From G963663315 sp963665165 (GTDB lineage: Bacteria > Pseudomonadota > Gammaproteobacteria > Arenicellales > Poriferihabitantaceae): a stretch of 64,000 bases of DNA. Each line of letters starts with the position of its first letter. Position 1 is the first letter of the stretch. Both the position numbers and the translations under genes were made by a program. The notes beneath the pieces are model-generated. The model searched no databases, was not told where the DNA came from, and was given only the letters and a program-made list of their open reading frames with translations. Location: contig OY761989.1 of assembly GCA_963665165.1 (NCBI GenBank), positions 558,001-622,000 of the forward strand, in the 5' to 3' direction. Positions 1 through 9,312 of this stretch are shown here, piece after piece.

Positions 1-1
1 C

Positions 2-592
2 GTCAGGCGCATCGTTGTGGGTGAATGCGGCCATGCCTGGCGCGTGGCCTACAGTTTCTGGAACAGCCTGATCGGACCTTTTGATTTCCTCGACCGGAAC
101 TATCCGGTACCGCAGCATATTTGTGAACTGACTCACGACCTCATTCAACAGGGTGTTTTGAAGTTTGACCCGGAAGTACATGGTGACAAGGTGATTACTT
201 TCCATGATTCCTGCAATGTGTCGCGGGGGTCGCGCATGGGCGACATGCCGGGGGGGCAGTTCATTATTCCGCGGCGGATTATCCGGGCGTGCAGCCACAA
301 TTTTGTCGAAATGGCGCCGGATACGATTCGTGAGAACACCTTTTGTTGCGGCGGAGGGGGCGGACTGCTGACCGATGATCTGCTGGAACTCAGGGTCAAG
401 GGCGCCATGCCAAGGGCACAGGCCCTGCAACAGGTTATCGAAGATCACGGCGTTACCCACATGGCCGCGATTTGCGCCATTTGCAAAAGCCAGTTCACAA
501 AGGTCCTGCCGATGTATGGCATGGGCATGGATATGGTGGTCAGTGTGCATCAGCTTGTCGGTGATGCGCTGATCATGCAGACCGAGCACTAG
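2..592 (+). CDS. dsrK: DsrK, C-terminal part (cut by window edge)
   Basis: Cytoplasmic iron-sulfur subunit of the membrane DsrMKJOP complex, related to heterodisulfide reductase HdrD. The reading frame is open to the left edge, so the start lies outside the window. What remains holds two cysteine-rich CCG-type motifs: an early GECGHAWR followed by HDSCNVSR, and a late FCCGGGGG followed by ICAICKSQF. This is the noncubane [4Fe-4S] site pattern of HdrB/HdrD-like proteins. It sits 33 bases before dsrL and heads dsrL-J-O-P-N, the order known from purple sulfur bacteria. In oxidisers the complex is thought to handle electrons or sulfur bound to DsrC. Identification rests on motifs plus context. 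Confidence 0.9.
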   Translation, partial: VRRIVVGECGHAWRVAYSFWNSLIGPFDFLDRNYPVPQHICELTHDLIQQGVLKFDPEVHGDKVITFHDSCNVSRGSRMGDMPGGQFIIPRRIIRACSHNFVEMAPDTIRENTFCCGGGGGLLTDDLLELRVKGAMPRAQALQQVIEDHGVTHMAAICAICKSQFTKVLPMYGMGMDMVVSVHQLVGDALIMQTEH

Positions 593-625
593 AGATCATG
601 ATGTTCCAACAGTCAGGAAGCTGAA

Positions 626-2575
626 ATGTCGAAACCAACAGAACAAAACAGGCAGACCTTCAGGAAATTCAGCGAAGGGGCGTTCAAGTGGGCAAACTAT
701 CAGGAGGACATTTTTAATGAAGACACCTCCCACAAATGTCCCACTTATGTCCATCGCACGCCGCCGTGCCAGGGTAGTTGTCCTTCCGGAGAGGATATTC
801 GGGGATGGCTGCAGATTGTTCGTGGCATTGAAAAGCCGCCGGCGGACATGAGCTGGCAGGAATATGCGTTTCGGCGCTCGACCGACGCTAACCCGTTCCC
901 GTCGATGATGGGCCGGGTTTGTCCCGCTCCCTGTGAGGCGGGTTGCAACCGCAACAATGTGGACGACTTTGTAGGCATCAATGCCGTCGAGCAATATATC
1001 GGTGATACTGCTTTTGAGGAAAACTTCAGGTTTGACGCTGCGCCGCCTCTCAACCGGCAGCGTGTCGCCATCATCGGCGGTGGGCCGGCTGGCCTGGCCG
1101 CGGCTTATCAGTTGAGGCGAAAAGGCTATGGTTCCGTTATTTTCGAAAAACAGGCGGAGCTTGGCGGCATGTTCCGTTACGGGATCCCGGGATATCGAAC
1201 GCCAAGGAGCGTACTGGATCATGAGATTCAGCGGATACTGGACCTTGACGGTATCGAGGTCAGGTTGAACATACGGGTGGGTACCGACCTCTCCGTGCAG
1301 GCGCTCGAAAATGATTATGACGCGATTATCTGGGCGATTGGCTGCCAGACCGGCAATGCCCTGCCGCTGGATGGCTGGGATGATGCGCCGAACTGTGTCA
1401 GTGGCGTTGCCTTTCTGGAGGCTTTCAACAAGGGTAATCTGAAGGTCACGGCGGACAAGGTGCTCTGTGTCGGCGGCGGCGATACCTCGATTGACGTGGT
1501 GTCGGTGGCGCGACGATTGGGCAAAATAATCAATATCAACCAGAAGGACCGTCCGGAAGAGGTCATTGGCGGGTATGCGGCCCATGATTCGGCGATGGTC
1601 GCGCTCAGGCAGGGTTGCGATGTGACTCTGACCGCGTTGTTCAAACGCCAGAACATGACGGCATCGGAAATCGAGGTGGAGGACGCAACCACCGAAGGGG
1701 TCAATATTGTAGACGGTGTCATGCCGGTTGAATTACTGATTGACGACACTGGCCGGGCAGTCGGCCTGAAGATGATGCAGTGCGAAATGGATAACAAGGG
1801 CGTGCCGACCGCTATCGAAGGTACGGAATTCGACCTGGAGGCGGATTTGATTGTCTCTGCGATCGGCCAGGGTGGTGATCTCAAGGGCATGGAGGATATG
1901 GCCAACGAGCGCAACCTGATCAATGCCGATCCGGGGTTCCGGGTGCCTGGCCGACCGGGGCATTTCGTCGCGGGAGACATTATCCGCCCCCATTTGCTGA
2001 CCACCGCGATCGGCCAGGCCTCGATCGCCGCAGCCAGCGCGATCGGTTTCATGGCAGGTAACGATCCCTCGAAACGTCCCAAAGTGGATGTGAACCACTT
2101 CAATTTGCTGAACAAATTGAACGAGCAGGGTCTGGAGGTCAGCGAGTATGACAAAAGCCAGGTGCATGGCACGGATAGCGCGGGATTTGCGGTGCATAAT
2201 TACGAGGACCGTTCCGCCAACGAGATCATCCCGGCAGACGAACTGTTCCTCGCCCATTTCGAGCCTTTGGCCCGAAATAAACGGGCCTCGGTAGTACCCG
2301 ACCCGGATCAGGTCCTGGGGCACTTCGAGGAACGCCACATGATCCTGAGTGAAGAACAGGCGGTGGCGGAGTCGAATCGGTGTATGAGTTGCGGCATGTG
2401 TTTCGAGTGCGATAATTGTGTGATTTACTGCCCGCAAACAGCGGTGTTCCGGGTCAGGAAAGACAAGGCCACGCTCGGTCGTTATGTCGATACCGATTAT
2501 AATAAATGCATTGGCTGCCATATCTGCGCCGATGTCTGTCCTACCGGCTATATCGACATGGGTCTCGGAAAATAA
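626..2575 (+). CDS. dsrL: DsrL, iron-sulfur flavoprotein NAD(P)H:acceptor oxidoreductase
   Basis: A 649-residue protein matching the size and architecture of DsrL. An N-terminal cysteine-rich segment (CPTYVHRTPPCQGSCPSGED, then CPAPCEAGCNR) resembles the small subunit of glutamate synthase. It is followed by an FAD-binding GGGPAGLAAA near residue 150 and a second nucleotide-binding GGGDTSID near residue 290. The C-terminus is a two-cluster ferredoxin domain (CMSCGMCFECDNCVIYCP and CIGCHICADVCP). DsrL works with DsrAB in the cytoplasm during oxidation of stored or imported sulfur, moving electrons to NAD(P)+. Its presence supports an oxidative rather than sulfate-reducing Dsr pathway. Confidence 0.95.
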   Translation: MSKPTEQNRQTFRKFSEGAFKWANYQEDIFNEDTSHKCPTYVHRTPPCQGSCPSGEDIRGWLQIVRGIEKPPADMSWQEYAFRRSTDANPFPSMMGRVCPAPCEAGCNRNNVDDFVGINAVEQYIGDTAFEENFRFDAAPPLNRQRVAIIGGGPAGLAAAYQLRRKGYGSVIFEKQAELGGMFRYGIPGYRTPRSVLDHEIQRILDLDGIEVRLNIRVGTDLSVQALENDYDAIIWAIGCQTGNALPLDGWDDAPNCVSGVAFLEAFNKGNLKVTADKVLCVGGGDTSIDVVSVARRLGKIININQKDRPEEVIGGYAAHDSAMVALRQGCDVTLTALFKRQNMTASEIEVEDATTEGVNIVDGVMPVELLIDDTGRAVGLKMMQCEMDNKGVPTAIEGTEFDLEADLIVSAIGQGGDLKGMEDMANERNLINADPGFRVPGRPGHFVAGDIIRPHLLTTAIGQASIAAASAIGFMAGNDPSKRPKVDVNHFNLLNKLNEQGLEVSEYDKSQVHGTDSAGFAVHNYEDRSANEIIPADELFLAHFEPLARNKRASVVPDPDQVLGHFEERHMILSEEQAVAESNRCMSCGMCFECDNCVIYCPQTAVFRVRKDKATLGRYVDTDYNKCIGCHICADVCPTGYIDMGLGK

Positions 2576-2596
2576 GGTCAGGGTTGTGGGTCGGTC

Positions 2597-2998
2597 ATGA
2601 TATTCATCTTTCGAATGGCGGGCCTGGTTGCGGTATTCGGTATGATCAGCCTGTCCCACTCATCCAGATCCTACGATCAACCGCCGCAGCCGGTTCTGGA
2701 CCTCCCGAAGGCGGTCCGGGGTGAAAGCTGTGTCGCGCCGGTTGAAGAAATGCGGCGTGACCACATGGACATGCTTTTCCACCAGCGTGATGAAACCATG
2801 TATTTCGGTGTGCGTGACGCCAGGTTCAGTCTGATCGGGTGTGTCTCCTGTCATACCCAAACAGATGCCGATGGGCAGTTTATCCCAATCAACGCGCCGG
2901 GCCAGTTCTGCCAGGAATGCCATTCCTATACTGCGGTGAAGATGGACTGCTTCCAATGCCATGCCGCGACTCCGGGGCAAATGGCGGCTGATCGATGA
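2597..2998 (+). CDS. dsrJ: DsrJ, periplasmic triheme cytochrome c
   Basis: A 133-residue protein with an uncleaved-looking N-terminal hydrophobic segment (residues 3-20) and three CXXCH heme sites at residues 82-86, 105-109 and 118-122. A lone cysteine at residue 45 (GESC) fits the distal cysteine ligand described for one heme of Allochromatium DsrJ. It belongs to the DsrMKJOP transmembrane complex and faces the periplasm. Its last four bases overlap the start of dsrO, showing translational coupling. Length and heme count match the family. Confidence 0.93.
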   Translation: MIFIFRMAGLVAVFGMISLSHSSRSYDQPPQPVLDLPKAVRGESCVAPVEEMRRDHMDMLFHQRDETMYFGVRDARFSLIGCVSCHTQTDADGQFIPINAPGQFCQECHSYTAVKMDCFQCHAATPGQMAADR

Positions 2999-3735
2999 CG
3001 ACCTCGAATCCAGCCACCCATTCGCGCCGGGCTGTCCTGAAAAAGTCCGCTGTCCTGCTTGCCGGTCTGGCTTCAGGAGTCAAGCTGGTTGATCTTGCGA
3101 TGGCGGCTACGAAACTGGAAGCAACGGACCAGCTGGTACGTTGGGGGATGCTGGTTGACGTGACCCGGTGCGCGGATGGCTGCACCGACTGTGTCGATGC
3201 CTGCAATACGGAACACGGACTGCACGGCAAGGGCCGGCCACTGACCGATGCACAGTATATTCGCGTGGTCAACCTGAAGGACAAATCCACCGGGCATACT
3301 TCTTCGTTGCCGGTGATGTGCCAGCATTGCGAAACGGCGCCGTGCGTGGATGTCTGTCCGACCGGGGCATCTTTCCGCAGAGAGGACGGGGTTGTGCTGG
3401 TGGACAAGCACACATGCATTGGCTGCCGCTATTGTATGCTGGCCTGTCCCTACAAGGCGCGTTCGTTCATCCATGAAAATCTCACCGACCAGAAGCCGAT
3501 GACCCCCCGTGGCAAGGGTACGGTCGAGTCCTGCAATTTCTGCACCCATCGGGTGGACCGGGGTGGAACCCCCGCCTGCGTCGAGGCCTGTGCGGAAAAG
3601 GGTCATAAGGCGCTGGTGTTCGGTGACCTGAATGATCCCGGGAGCGAGTTGTACAGGCAACTCAGGGAAAAACCCTCTGTGCAGATCCGGGAAGACCTCA
3701 ACCTCAATACCGGGGTGCGTTATCATGGCGTTTGA
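2995..3735 (+). CDS. dsrO: DsrO, Tat-exported ferredoxin-like subunit
   Basis: A 246-residue periplasmic iron-sulfur protein of the DsrMKJOP complex. The N-terminus has a twin-arginine signal (SRRAVLKK, residues about 10-17) followed by a hydrophobic stretch. Four cysteine clusters follow: CADGCTDCVDAC, CQHCETAPCVDVCP, CIGCRYCMLACP and CNFCTHR...CVEAC. This is the four [4Fe-4S] layout of HybA/NrfC-type electron-transfer subunits. Start overlaps the end of dsrJ (ATGA). It should pass electrons between DsrJ and the membrane protein DsrP. Confidence 0.94.
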   Translation: MTTSNPATHSRRAVLKKSAVLLAGLASGVKLVDLAMAATKLEATDQLVRWGMLVDVTRCADGCTDCVDACNTEHGLHGKGRPLTDAQYIRVVNLKDKSTGHTSSLPVMCQHCETAPCVDVCPTGASFRREDGVVLVDKHTCIGCRYCMLACPYKARSFIHENLTDQKPMTPRGKGTVESCNFCTHRVDRGGTPACVEACAEKGHKALVFGDLNDPGSELYRQLREKPSVQIREDLNLNTGVRYHGV

Positions 3736-3764
3736 CCGGCTCCGCTGAGACCTCCCGAAGTCCG

Positions 3765-4946
3765 ATGAAGCGGATCACTTATATCACTCTGGCTCATAAC
3801 TGCCGGTTGTACTGGATGTGGATGGCCGGATTCGCGGCCCTGATTTTGAACGGACTGTATTTTGCCTGGTACATGGAGCATCATGGTCATTGGGTGACGG
3901 GCATGAACAACCAGATCGTCTGGGGGTTGCCGCATGTTTTTGCGATCTTTCTGATCGTCACCGCATCGGGTGTTCTGAATGTCGCTTCTCTCTCATCCGT
4001 GTTCGGGAAACCCGCATACAAGGCATGGGCGAGATTATCGGGATTGCTGGCGATCACCCTGCTGGCTGGAGGCCTGGTGGCGCTGGTGCTTGACCTCGGT
4101 CGGCCCGACCGCCTGATCATTGCCATGACCCATTACAATTTCAAATCGATTTTTGCCTGGAACATTTTTCTCTATACCGGGTTTGTCCTGGTTGTCCTGG
4201 TCTATCTGTGGATGATGTTCGAACCCGGGATGGCGAAAAAAGTAACCCCGGTGGGGCGAGCCGCATTTGTCTGGCGAATCGTCCTGACTACCGGGACAGG
4301 GTCAATCTTCGGGGTGATTATCGCGCGCCAGGCTTATGACACCGTCATTCTGGCGCCCTTGTTTATTGCCATGTCATTGAGTTTCGGCGCCGCGTTTTTC
4401 GTGGTGTACCTGTTTGCGTTGAGGCAGTCGGCTTTTACCGGTGACGCGGAATTGCTCGGCAAATTCCGGAACCTTCTGATCCATTTCATTTGCGCGGTTT
4501 TTCTGATCACACTGATTTTCCACATTACGAAAGCCTGGGACGTGGCGACCCGCGATTTCGAACGGTTCATTCTGCTTGACGGCGGTCTGTTGACTGTGCT
4601 GCTGTGGGCCGGGTTCGTCGCGCTCGGTGTACTGGTGCCGCTTTTGCTGTTGTCCGGAACCGGCGGCGCTTCCCCGAACCGGGTTCTGCTGTCCAGCGCT
4701 CTGCACATTGCGGGCGGTCTTGCCCATCTCTATGTGATCATCATTGGCGGGCAGGCGTATCCTTCTGTCCTTTTTCCGAACAAGGAGGTTTCAAGCAGTT
4801 TCCATGACGGTGTAATTGCCGGTTACTCGCCGACGTTTGCTGAACTGTCTCTTGGTCTCGGCGGCCTGTCGCTGGCCATCGCAGCAAGTTTGCTGGTGAT
4901 TCGGATTTTACCCTTTTTGCCTGAAAACAGAGCCTCTTCCGATTAG
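3765..4946 (+). CDS. dsrP: DsrP, NrfD-family quinone-interacting membrane protein
   Basis: Integral membrane protein of about 393 residues with roughly ten hydrophobic helices, typical of the NrfD/PsrC family that exchanges electrons with quinones. I chose the ATG at 3765 (MKRITYITLAHN) because DsrP proteins usually begin close to this motif. A TTG at 3732, overlapping the end of dsrO, is an in-frame alternative and would add 11 residues. It completes the dsrJOP periplasmic/membrane module. It is followed after 6 bases by dsrN. Confidence 0.9.
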   Translation: MKRITYITLAHNCRLYWMWMAGFAALILNGLYFAWYMEHHGHWVTGMNNQIVWGLPHVFAIFLIVTASGVLNVASLSSVFGKPAYKAWARLSGLLAITLLAGGLVALVLDLGRPDRLIIAMTHYNFKSIFAWNIFLYTGFVLVVLVYLWMMFEPGMAKKVTPVGRAAFVWRIVLTTGTGSIFGVIIARQAYDTVILAPLFIAMSLSFGAAFFVVYLFALRQSAFTGDAELLGKFRNLLIHFICAVFLITLIFHITKAWDVATRDFERFILLDGGLLTVLLWAGFVALGVLVPLLLLSGTGGASPNRVLLSSALHIAGGLAHLYVIIIGGQAYPSVLFPNKEVSSSFHDGVIAGYSPTFAELSLGLGGLSLAIAASLLVIRILPFLPENRASSD

Positions 4947-4952
4947 CGCCTG

Positions 4953-6356
4953 ATGGCAATGCCGGACCAACACCCGCCTGGCTTTTATCTTTCCGCCGCC
5001 CGCAAGTCTTCCGGCAAAACGATTCTGTCTATCGGAATTTGCGCCGCGCTTGCCGGGAACAGCCGAAAAATCCAGCCGTTCAAGAAAGGGCCGGACTACA
5101 TTGACCCGCTATGGTTGAGCCATGCCGCCGGGAAATCCTGCTACAACCTGGATTTCAATACGCAGAGTCCTGCGCAGGTCACCCGGTTTGTTGCGCGGCA
5201 ATCCCGCGGCTCGGATGGGGTGATTGTCGAAGGCAACAAGGGCCTGTATGACGGGGTTTCGGTTGACGGATGTGACAGCAATGCCGCGCTGGCGAAATTG
5301 CTGGCGCTGCCCGTAGTGCTGGCGCTGGACACCCGGGGAATCACCCGCGGGATTGCGCCGTTGCTGCTCGGATACCGGCAGTTCGATCCGGATATCGAAT
5401 TCAGAGGCATTATCCTCAACCGCGTGGCTGGTTCCAGGCACGAACAAAAATTGAGGTCCAGCATCGAAGCGTATACCGATTTTACAGTAGCCGGCGTGGT
5501 TCCGAACGATGACCGCCTGCGAATCAGGGAACGGCATCTCGGGCTTACGCCCGGTAATGAGGTGGACCGGATAGAAACCAGGATTGAAGGGATCCGGGCT
5601 GTGGTTGAAGCCAGTGTGGACCTGGATTTCCTGCTTCCGGAGCCGCCTGTGTCCCGGCAGGCCGGGTACGGGAAAACCGCCGAAAAGGCGGCGCCAGTGC
5701 ATACGACCCCGGATGTGCGCATCGGCGTACCCCGGGACGCCGCGTTCGGTTTTTACTATGCGGATGATCTCCAGGCATTTTCAGACCAGGGCGCGGAGAT
5801 CGTCGGTTTCAGCACAATTGAGGATGATGGTATCCCGGAAGGAGTGGATGGACTGTTTATCGGAGGGGGGTTCCCGGAAGTTTATCTGGATGAACTGGGT
5901 GGCAATTCGGCCATGCGGAAATCCATACTCGACTTTGTCGATGCTGGCGGCCCGGTCTATGCTGAATGCGGCGGATTGATGTATCTGGGAAACTCGATAC
6001 GCTGGAATGGCAGGCAGGCGGCGATGGTCGGCGCACTGCCTGTCAATGTAGTGGTTGAGGAAAAACCCGTGGGCCGCGGATATGTGGAATTACAGGAAAC
6101 CGGTGAGTCGATCTGGGGCGGCCTGGCGGCCGCGGACGAGATTATCCATGCCCATGAGTTCCACTATTCCAGGGTTGAGTTTATCGGACAAGTGGATCAT
6201 TTTGCCTTCGAGGTCAAACGCGGCTGGGGGCTGGATGGGAAGCATGACGGGATGGTTCATAAAAACGTCCTGGCCGGCTATTCCCATCTGCGGTCGGCGG
6301 GGGCGATGGATTGGGTATCGAGGTTTGTTGATTTCATAAGACAATGCAAAACCTGA
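4953..6356 (+). CDS. dsrN: DsrN, cobyrinate a,c-diamide synthase-like siroheme amidase
   Basis: A 467-residue CbiA-type glutamine amidotransferase. The N-terminal half has a P-loop-like ARKSSGKT near residue 20 and KKGPDYIDP. The C-terminal half is a class I glutaminase-like domain with GLFIGGGFPE and the nucleophile-cysteine motif AECGGLMYL. DsrN is proposed to amidate siroheme to the siroamide form used by DsrAB. Position right after dsrP favours this over a true cobalamin enzyme, and I see no other cobalamin biosynthesis genes nearby. It ends the dsr run in this window. Confidence 0.88.
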   Translation: MAMPDQHPPGFYLSAARKSSGKTILSIGICAALAGNSRKIQPFKKGPDYIDPLWLSHAAGKSCYNLDFNTQSPAQVTRFVARQSRGSDGVIVEGNKGLYDGVSVDGCDSNAALAKLLALPVVLALDTRGITRGIAPLLLGYRQFDPDIEFRGIILNRVAGSRHEQKLRSSIEAYTDFTVAGVVPNDDRLRIRERHLGLTPGNEVDRIETRIEGIRAVVEASVDLDFLLPEPPVSRQAGYGKTAEKAAPVHTTPDVRIGVPRDAAFGFYYADDLQAFSDQGAEIVGFSTIEDDGIPEGVDGLFIGGGFPEVYLDELGGNSAMRKSILDFVDAGGPVYAECGGLMYLGNSIRWNGRQAAMVGALPVNVVVEEKPVGRGYVELQETGESIWGGLAAADEIIHAHEFHYSRVEFIGQVDHFAFEVKRGWGLDGKHDGMVHKNVLAGYSHLRSAGAMDWVSRFVDFIRQCKT

Positions 6357-6426
6357 CAGGGTCGTTATCCGTCATCGAATCAAAGTATAATTCCCTTGAA
6401 TACGGGGACAAGACTCAACAGTAATC

Positions 6427-7083
6427 ATGCTTTCGGATCAGGAAAAAACCATTCAACAGTCCCGTATTCTGGAAAGGACCTGGCTTGCCCATGAGTTGCA
6501 TGATTCCCTGGCGCAGACACTGGCCAGTGTCCGTTACTACATTCGTAATCTCGACCATGCCATCCAGGGTGGCGATGAGTGTGAAATTTACGAGTTGCTG
6601 GAAATGGTGGAAGATAATGTGGAGGTCGCGAACACCGAGTTGCGCGCGTTGATCAGCCGGTTTCGAGCGCCGATGGAAGAAGACAGCCTGATCCCGGCTA
6701 TGGAAAACATCATCCGAAAATTCCGGAGCGAGACCGGTTTGAACGCGGTTTTCCAGGACCGGTTGGCGGGAGATATTGAATTTCCGTCCGACGTAGTGTT
6801 CCAGGTGATCCGGATTGTCCAGGAAGCGGTGGCGAATATCCGCAAACATGCCAGGGCCGACCTGATTCGCGTGATGCTGTATATCGAGTCGGAACGCTGC
6901 CACCTCCTGGTCGAGGATGATGGGCTCGGTTTTGATCCGGTATTGCCGCCGGACGGCAGGAATGAACATTTTGGATTGAAGGTCATGCGGGAGCGGGCCG
7001 CCCGAATCGATGGTGAACTGGACATCGACAGTGTTCCCGGTGAAGGCACCCGAATTCTTCTCACCTTCCCGAAACAGGAATAA
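6427..7083 (+). CDS. Soluble NarX-type sensor histidine kinase
   Basis: A 218-residue histidine kinase made only of a HisKA_3 dimerisation/phosphoacceptor helix (AHELHDSLAQTL, His about residue 25) and a HATPase_c domain (VQEAVANIRKHA, then DDGLGFDP and FGLKVMRERAARI). There is no membrane segment or N-terminal sensor domain, whereas NarX/NarQ kinases are far longer. It must read a cytoplasmic signal directly or rely on a partner. A TATAAT at 6386-6391 could be a -10 box but has no well-spaced -35. The response regulator follows after 5 bases. Proximity to dsr makes a role in sulfur control possible but unproven. Confidence 0.88.
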   Translation: MLSDQEKTIQQSRILERTWLAHELHDSLAQTLASVRYYIRNLDHAIQGGDECEIYELLEMVEDNVEVANTELRALISRFRAPMEEDSLIPAMENIIRKFRSETGLNAVFQDRLAGDIEFPSDVVFQVIRIVQEAVANIRKHARADLIRVMLYIESERCHLLVEDDGLGFDPVLPPDGRNEHFGLKVMRERAARIDGELDIDSVPGEGTRILLTFPKQE

Positions 7084-7088
7084 TCCGT

Positions 7089-7730
7089 ATGAAACTGCTT
7101 GTAATTGATGACCACACATTGTTTCGGGCAGGGCTGAAAAGTCTTCTGGAGAGAAGAAAAATCGATGTGGCTGAGGCCGGGGACGGGGAGAGCGGGATGA
7201 AATTGCTGGCTGAAGAAGAGTTTGAGATCATTCTGCTTGATTTGAGAATGCCGGACATGAGCGGGCTTCAAGTGTTGCAGTGGCTGCGGCAGTCCCGCAT
7301 TAAAACCCCGGTCGTCATGTTGTCGACCTCCAGCGAGGAAAAAGACCTGGTTGAATCCCTGCGACTGGACGCCCAGGGTTATCTGCTGAAAGACATGGAT
7401 CCGGATGACCTGGTCAAATCGCTGAAAAACGTACTGGCCGGTGAAACCGTTGTCGCTCCTGACCTGACCGGGGTTCTGGCCAGCGCTGTCCAGAAAAAGG
7501 TAACCGCCGACCCTTCATCCGCCTCGCGGTCGGTTCGCGATGTATTAACCGCAAGGGAACTGGATGTACTGCGGGATATTACGAAAGGCTGGAGCAATAA
7601 AATCATTGCCCGGGACCTCGGTATTACCGATGGTACGGTCAAGTTGCACGTCAAATCCATTCTCAGGAAACTCAATGTCCATTCCAGGGTGGAAGCCGCC
7701 GTGATCGCGGTGGAAGAAGGACTGGGTTGA
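7089..7730 (+). CDS. NarL/LuxR-family response regulator
   Basis: A 213-residue regulator with an N-terminal receiver domain (acidic pair in IDDH at residues 7-8, phosphoacceptor Asp51 in LLDLRMPD, conserved Lys in LLKD) and a C-terminal LuxR-type helix-turn-helix (LTARELDVLRDITKGWSNKIIARDL ending in VHSRVEAAV). It follows the short kinase by 5 bases and is certainly its partner. Targets cannot be read from the sequence. The dsr operon upstream and the TPK-like gene downstream are candidates only by position. Confidence 0.92.
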   Translation: MKLLVIDDHTLFRAGLKSLLERRKIDVAEAGDGESGMKLLAEEEFEIILLDLRMPDMSGLQVLQWLRQSRIKTPVVMLSTSSEEKDLVESLRLDAQGYLLKDMDPDDLVKSLKNVLAGETVVAPDLTGVLASAVQKKVTADPSSASRSVRDVLTARELDVLRDITKGWSNKIIARDLGITDGTVKLHVKSILRKLNVHSRVEAAVIAVEEGLG

Positions 7731-7773
7731 ATGCAATCGTGCGTTGGACGGTTCTTCACAGGTATTGAACTTC

Positions 7774-8385
7774 ATGTCTTCCGGGTCCATCAAGCGTTAC
7801 CTGGGCCAGTTTGAAGGTCATGAAACCCTGACTCTGGCCGGCCCGTTTTGCGATCCATCGGCGACTTTGGGGGAGCCGGTCATATTTGTCGATGGCGGAG
7901 CCCGTTGCCGGAAACCCGGTCAGGGTATTGCGGTCGGTGATGGGGATTCTTTCGATGGCGAGATGGATGTATTGTTGAATCGGGACAAGGATTTCTCGGA
8001 TCTGGCTTTTGCCCTGGCCAATATCCCGCAAGGATTTTCAGAGATTCACCTGCTTGGGTTCCTGGGGGGGAGACGGGACCATGAAATATTCAATTTTGGT
8101 GAAGTGCACCGGTTCCTGACAGCCGCCGCGCCCGCGCAGGTGTGGTTCGATGACCGGGTACTGGCCTGCTCCACCGGGCGCTGGAGCTTTTGCCGTCATG
8201 GCGGATTCAGTCTCGGCGCCCTGGAAGAAAGCCGGGTCAGGATGAGTGGCGATTGCCTGTATCCATGTCCCGAACCAACCCGGTTCAAACCGTTGAGTTC
8301 GCTGGGCTTGAGTAATTTTGGAAGTGGTACAATACGGCTGGAGTGCTCCCGCCCGGTTTTTGTCTTTTTTGAGGAACCGGATTAG
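7774..8385 (+). CDS. Thiamine pyrophosphokinase-like protein
   Basis: About 203 residues from the ATG at 7774 (a TTG at 7744 would add ten). The central part matches the TPK fold: a substrate-binding VGDGDSFDG, a DKDFSDLAFAL resembling the DKDxTD motif, and LGFLGGRRDHEIFNF resembling the GxxGGRxDH motif. The canonical enzyme transfers pyrophosphate from ATP to thiamine. The C-terminal beta part is divergent, and the Thr of DKDxTD is Ser here, so I would not assign the exact substrate. It stands alone between the two-component pair and aroE. Confidence 0.65.
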   Translation: MSSGSIKRYLGQFEGHETLTLAGPFCDPSATLGEPVIFVDGGARCRKPGQGIAVGDGDSFDGEMDVLLNRDKDFSDLAFALANIPQGFSEIHLLGFLGGRRDHEIFNFGEVHRFLTAAAPAQVWFDDRVLACSTGRWSFCRHGGFSLGALEESRVRMSGDCLYPCPEPTRFKPLSSLGLSNFGSGTIRLECSRPVFVFFEEPD

Positions 8386-8424
8386 CCGACACGCTGCCCG
8401 TATCGCTCCGCGCTGATTATAGCC

Positions 8425-9297
8425 ATGGCCGACCTGTTTGATTTTCAACCGAAACCTTCCGCCTTTGCGGTGATGGGGAATCCGGTTGCCCACAGCCAGT
8501 CGCCGCTGATACACAGTCTGTTCGCCCGGCAGTTCGGAATATCACTCACCTATGACCGGATCCAGGTGGATACCGGCGGTTTTGAACAGGCAGTGAGCCA
8601 TTTCTGCGCCCATGGCGGCGCCGGGCTCAACATTACCGTCCCTTACAAGGTCGAAGCCTGGAGATTGTGCGGCCAGGACAGGCACAGCCTGTCGCAAAGA
8701 GCGGACCTGGCTCGCGCCGTGAACACCCTGAGCATGGAAAAGCCGGGAAAAATCCGGGGTGACAATACCGATGGAGCAGGGTTGGTGACGGATATCCAGA
8801 GCAATCTCGGTGTTCCCCTGGACAATAAAAACCTGCTGGTGATTGGCGCTGGCGGGGCGGTGCGCGGCGTTCTCGGTCCGCTGCTTGAATGCTGTCCCGC
8901 TTCAATCACGGTGGTCAACCGTACCTTTGCCAAAGCCGCTGACCTGGTGGAAGTATTTTCCGGAACTGTGGGCAGCCGTCGCACTGCGTTTGCAAGCTGC
9001 CGTTTCGAGGATTGTGACAGGCCACGCTATGACCTGGTTATCAACGGCACCGCGGCCAGTCTTTCCGGAGAGTTGCCGGGACTCAGCGATGCCTGCATCG
9101 ATTCAGGTACGATCGTTTATGATATGGTGTATTCGCCGGAACCGACGGTTTTCATGAAATGGGCGTTGTCCAGGGGCGCCGGCCAGGCCCATGACGGCTT
9201 GGGGATGCTGGTTGAACAGGCGGCTGAATCATTTTCCATCTGGCATCGCAAGTCTCCGGATACGGGGCCTGTTATCCGGGCGATTCGAAAATATTAG
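8425..9297 (+). CDS. aroE: Shikimate dehydrogenase
   Basis: A 290-residue AroE. It reduces 3-dehydroshikimate to shikimate with NADPH in aromatic amino acid synthesis. Visible signatures are the N-terminal substrate loop VMGNPVAHSQSP, the catalytic-lysine motif NITVPYK, NTDGAGL, the nucleotide-binding GAGGAVRGVLGPL and the adenosine-phosphate loop NRTFAKA. Length is usual for the family (270-290). Start ATG at 8425. It is followed by the nucleotidase gene after 15 bases. Confidence 0.95.
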   Translation: MADLFDFQPKPSAFAVMGNPVAHSQSPLIHSLFARQFGISLTYDRIQVDTGGFEQAVSHFCAHGGAGLNITVPYKVEAWRLCGQDRHSLSQRADLARAVNTLSMEKPGKIRGDNTDGAGLVTDIQSNLGVPLDNKNLLVIGAGGAVRGVLGPLLECCPASITVVNRTFAKAADLVEVFSGTVGSRRTAFASCRFEDCDRPRYDLVINGTAASLSGELPGLSDACIDSGTIVYDMVYSPEPTVFMKWALSRGAGQAHDGLGMLVEQAAESFSIWHRKSPDTGPVIRAIRKY

Positions 9298-9312
9298 CCG
9301 ACAGGACGTGAC

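Noticed and set aside
1733..2659. Minus-strand frame opposite dsrL
   Set aside because: Antisense of a clear DsrL with ferredoxin motifs; no own motifs.
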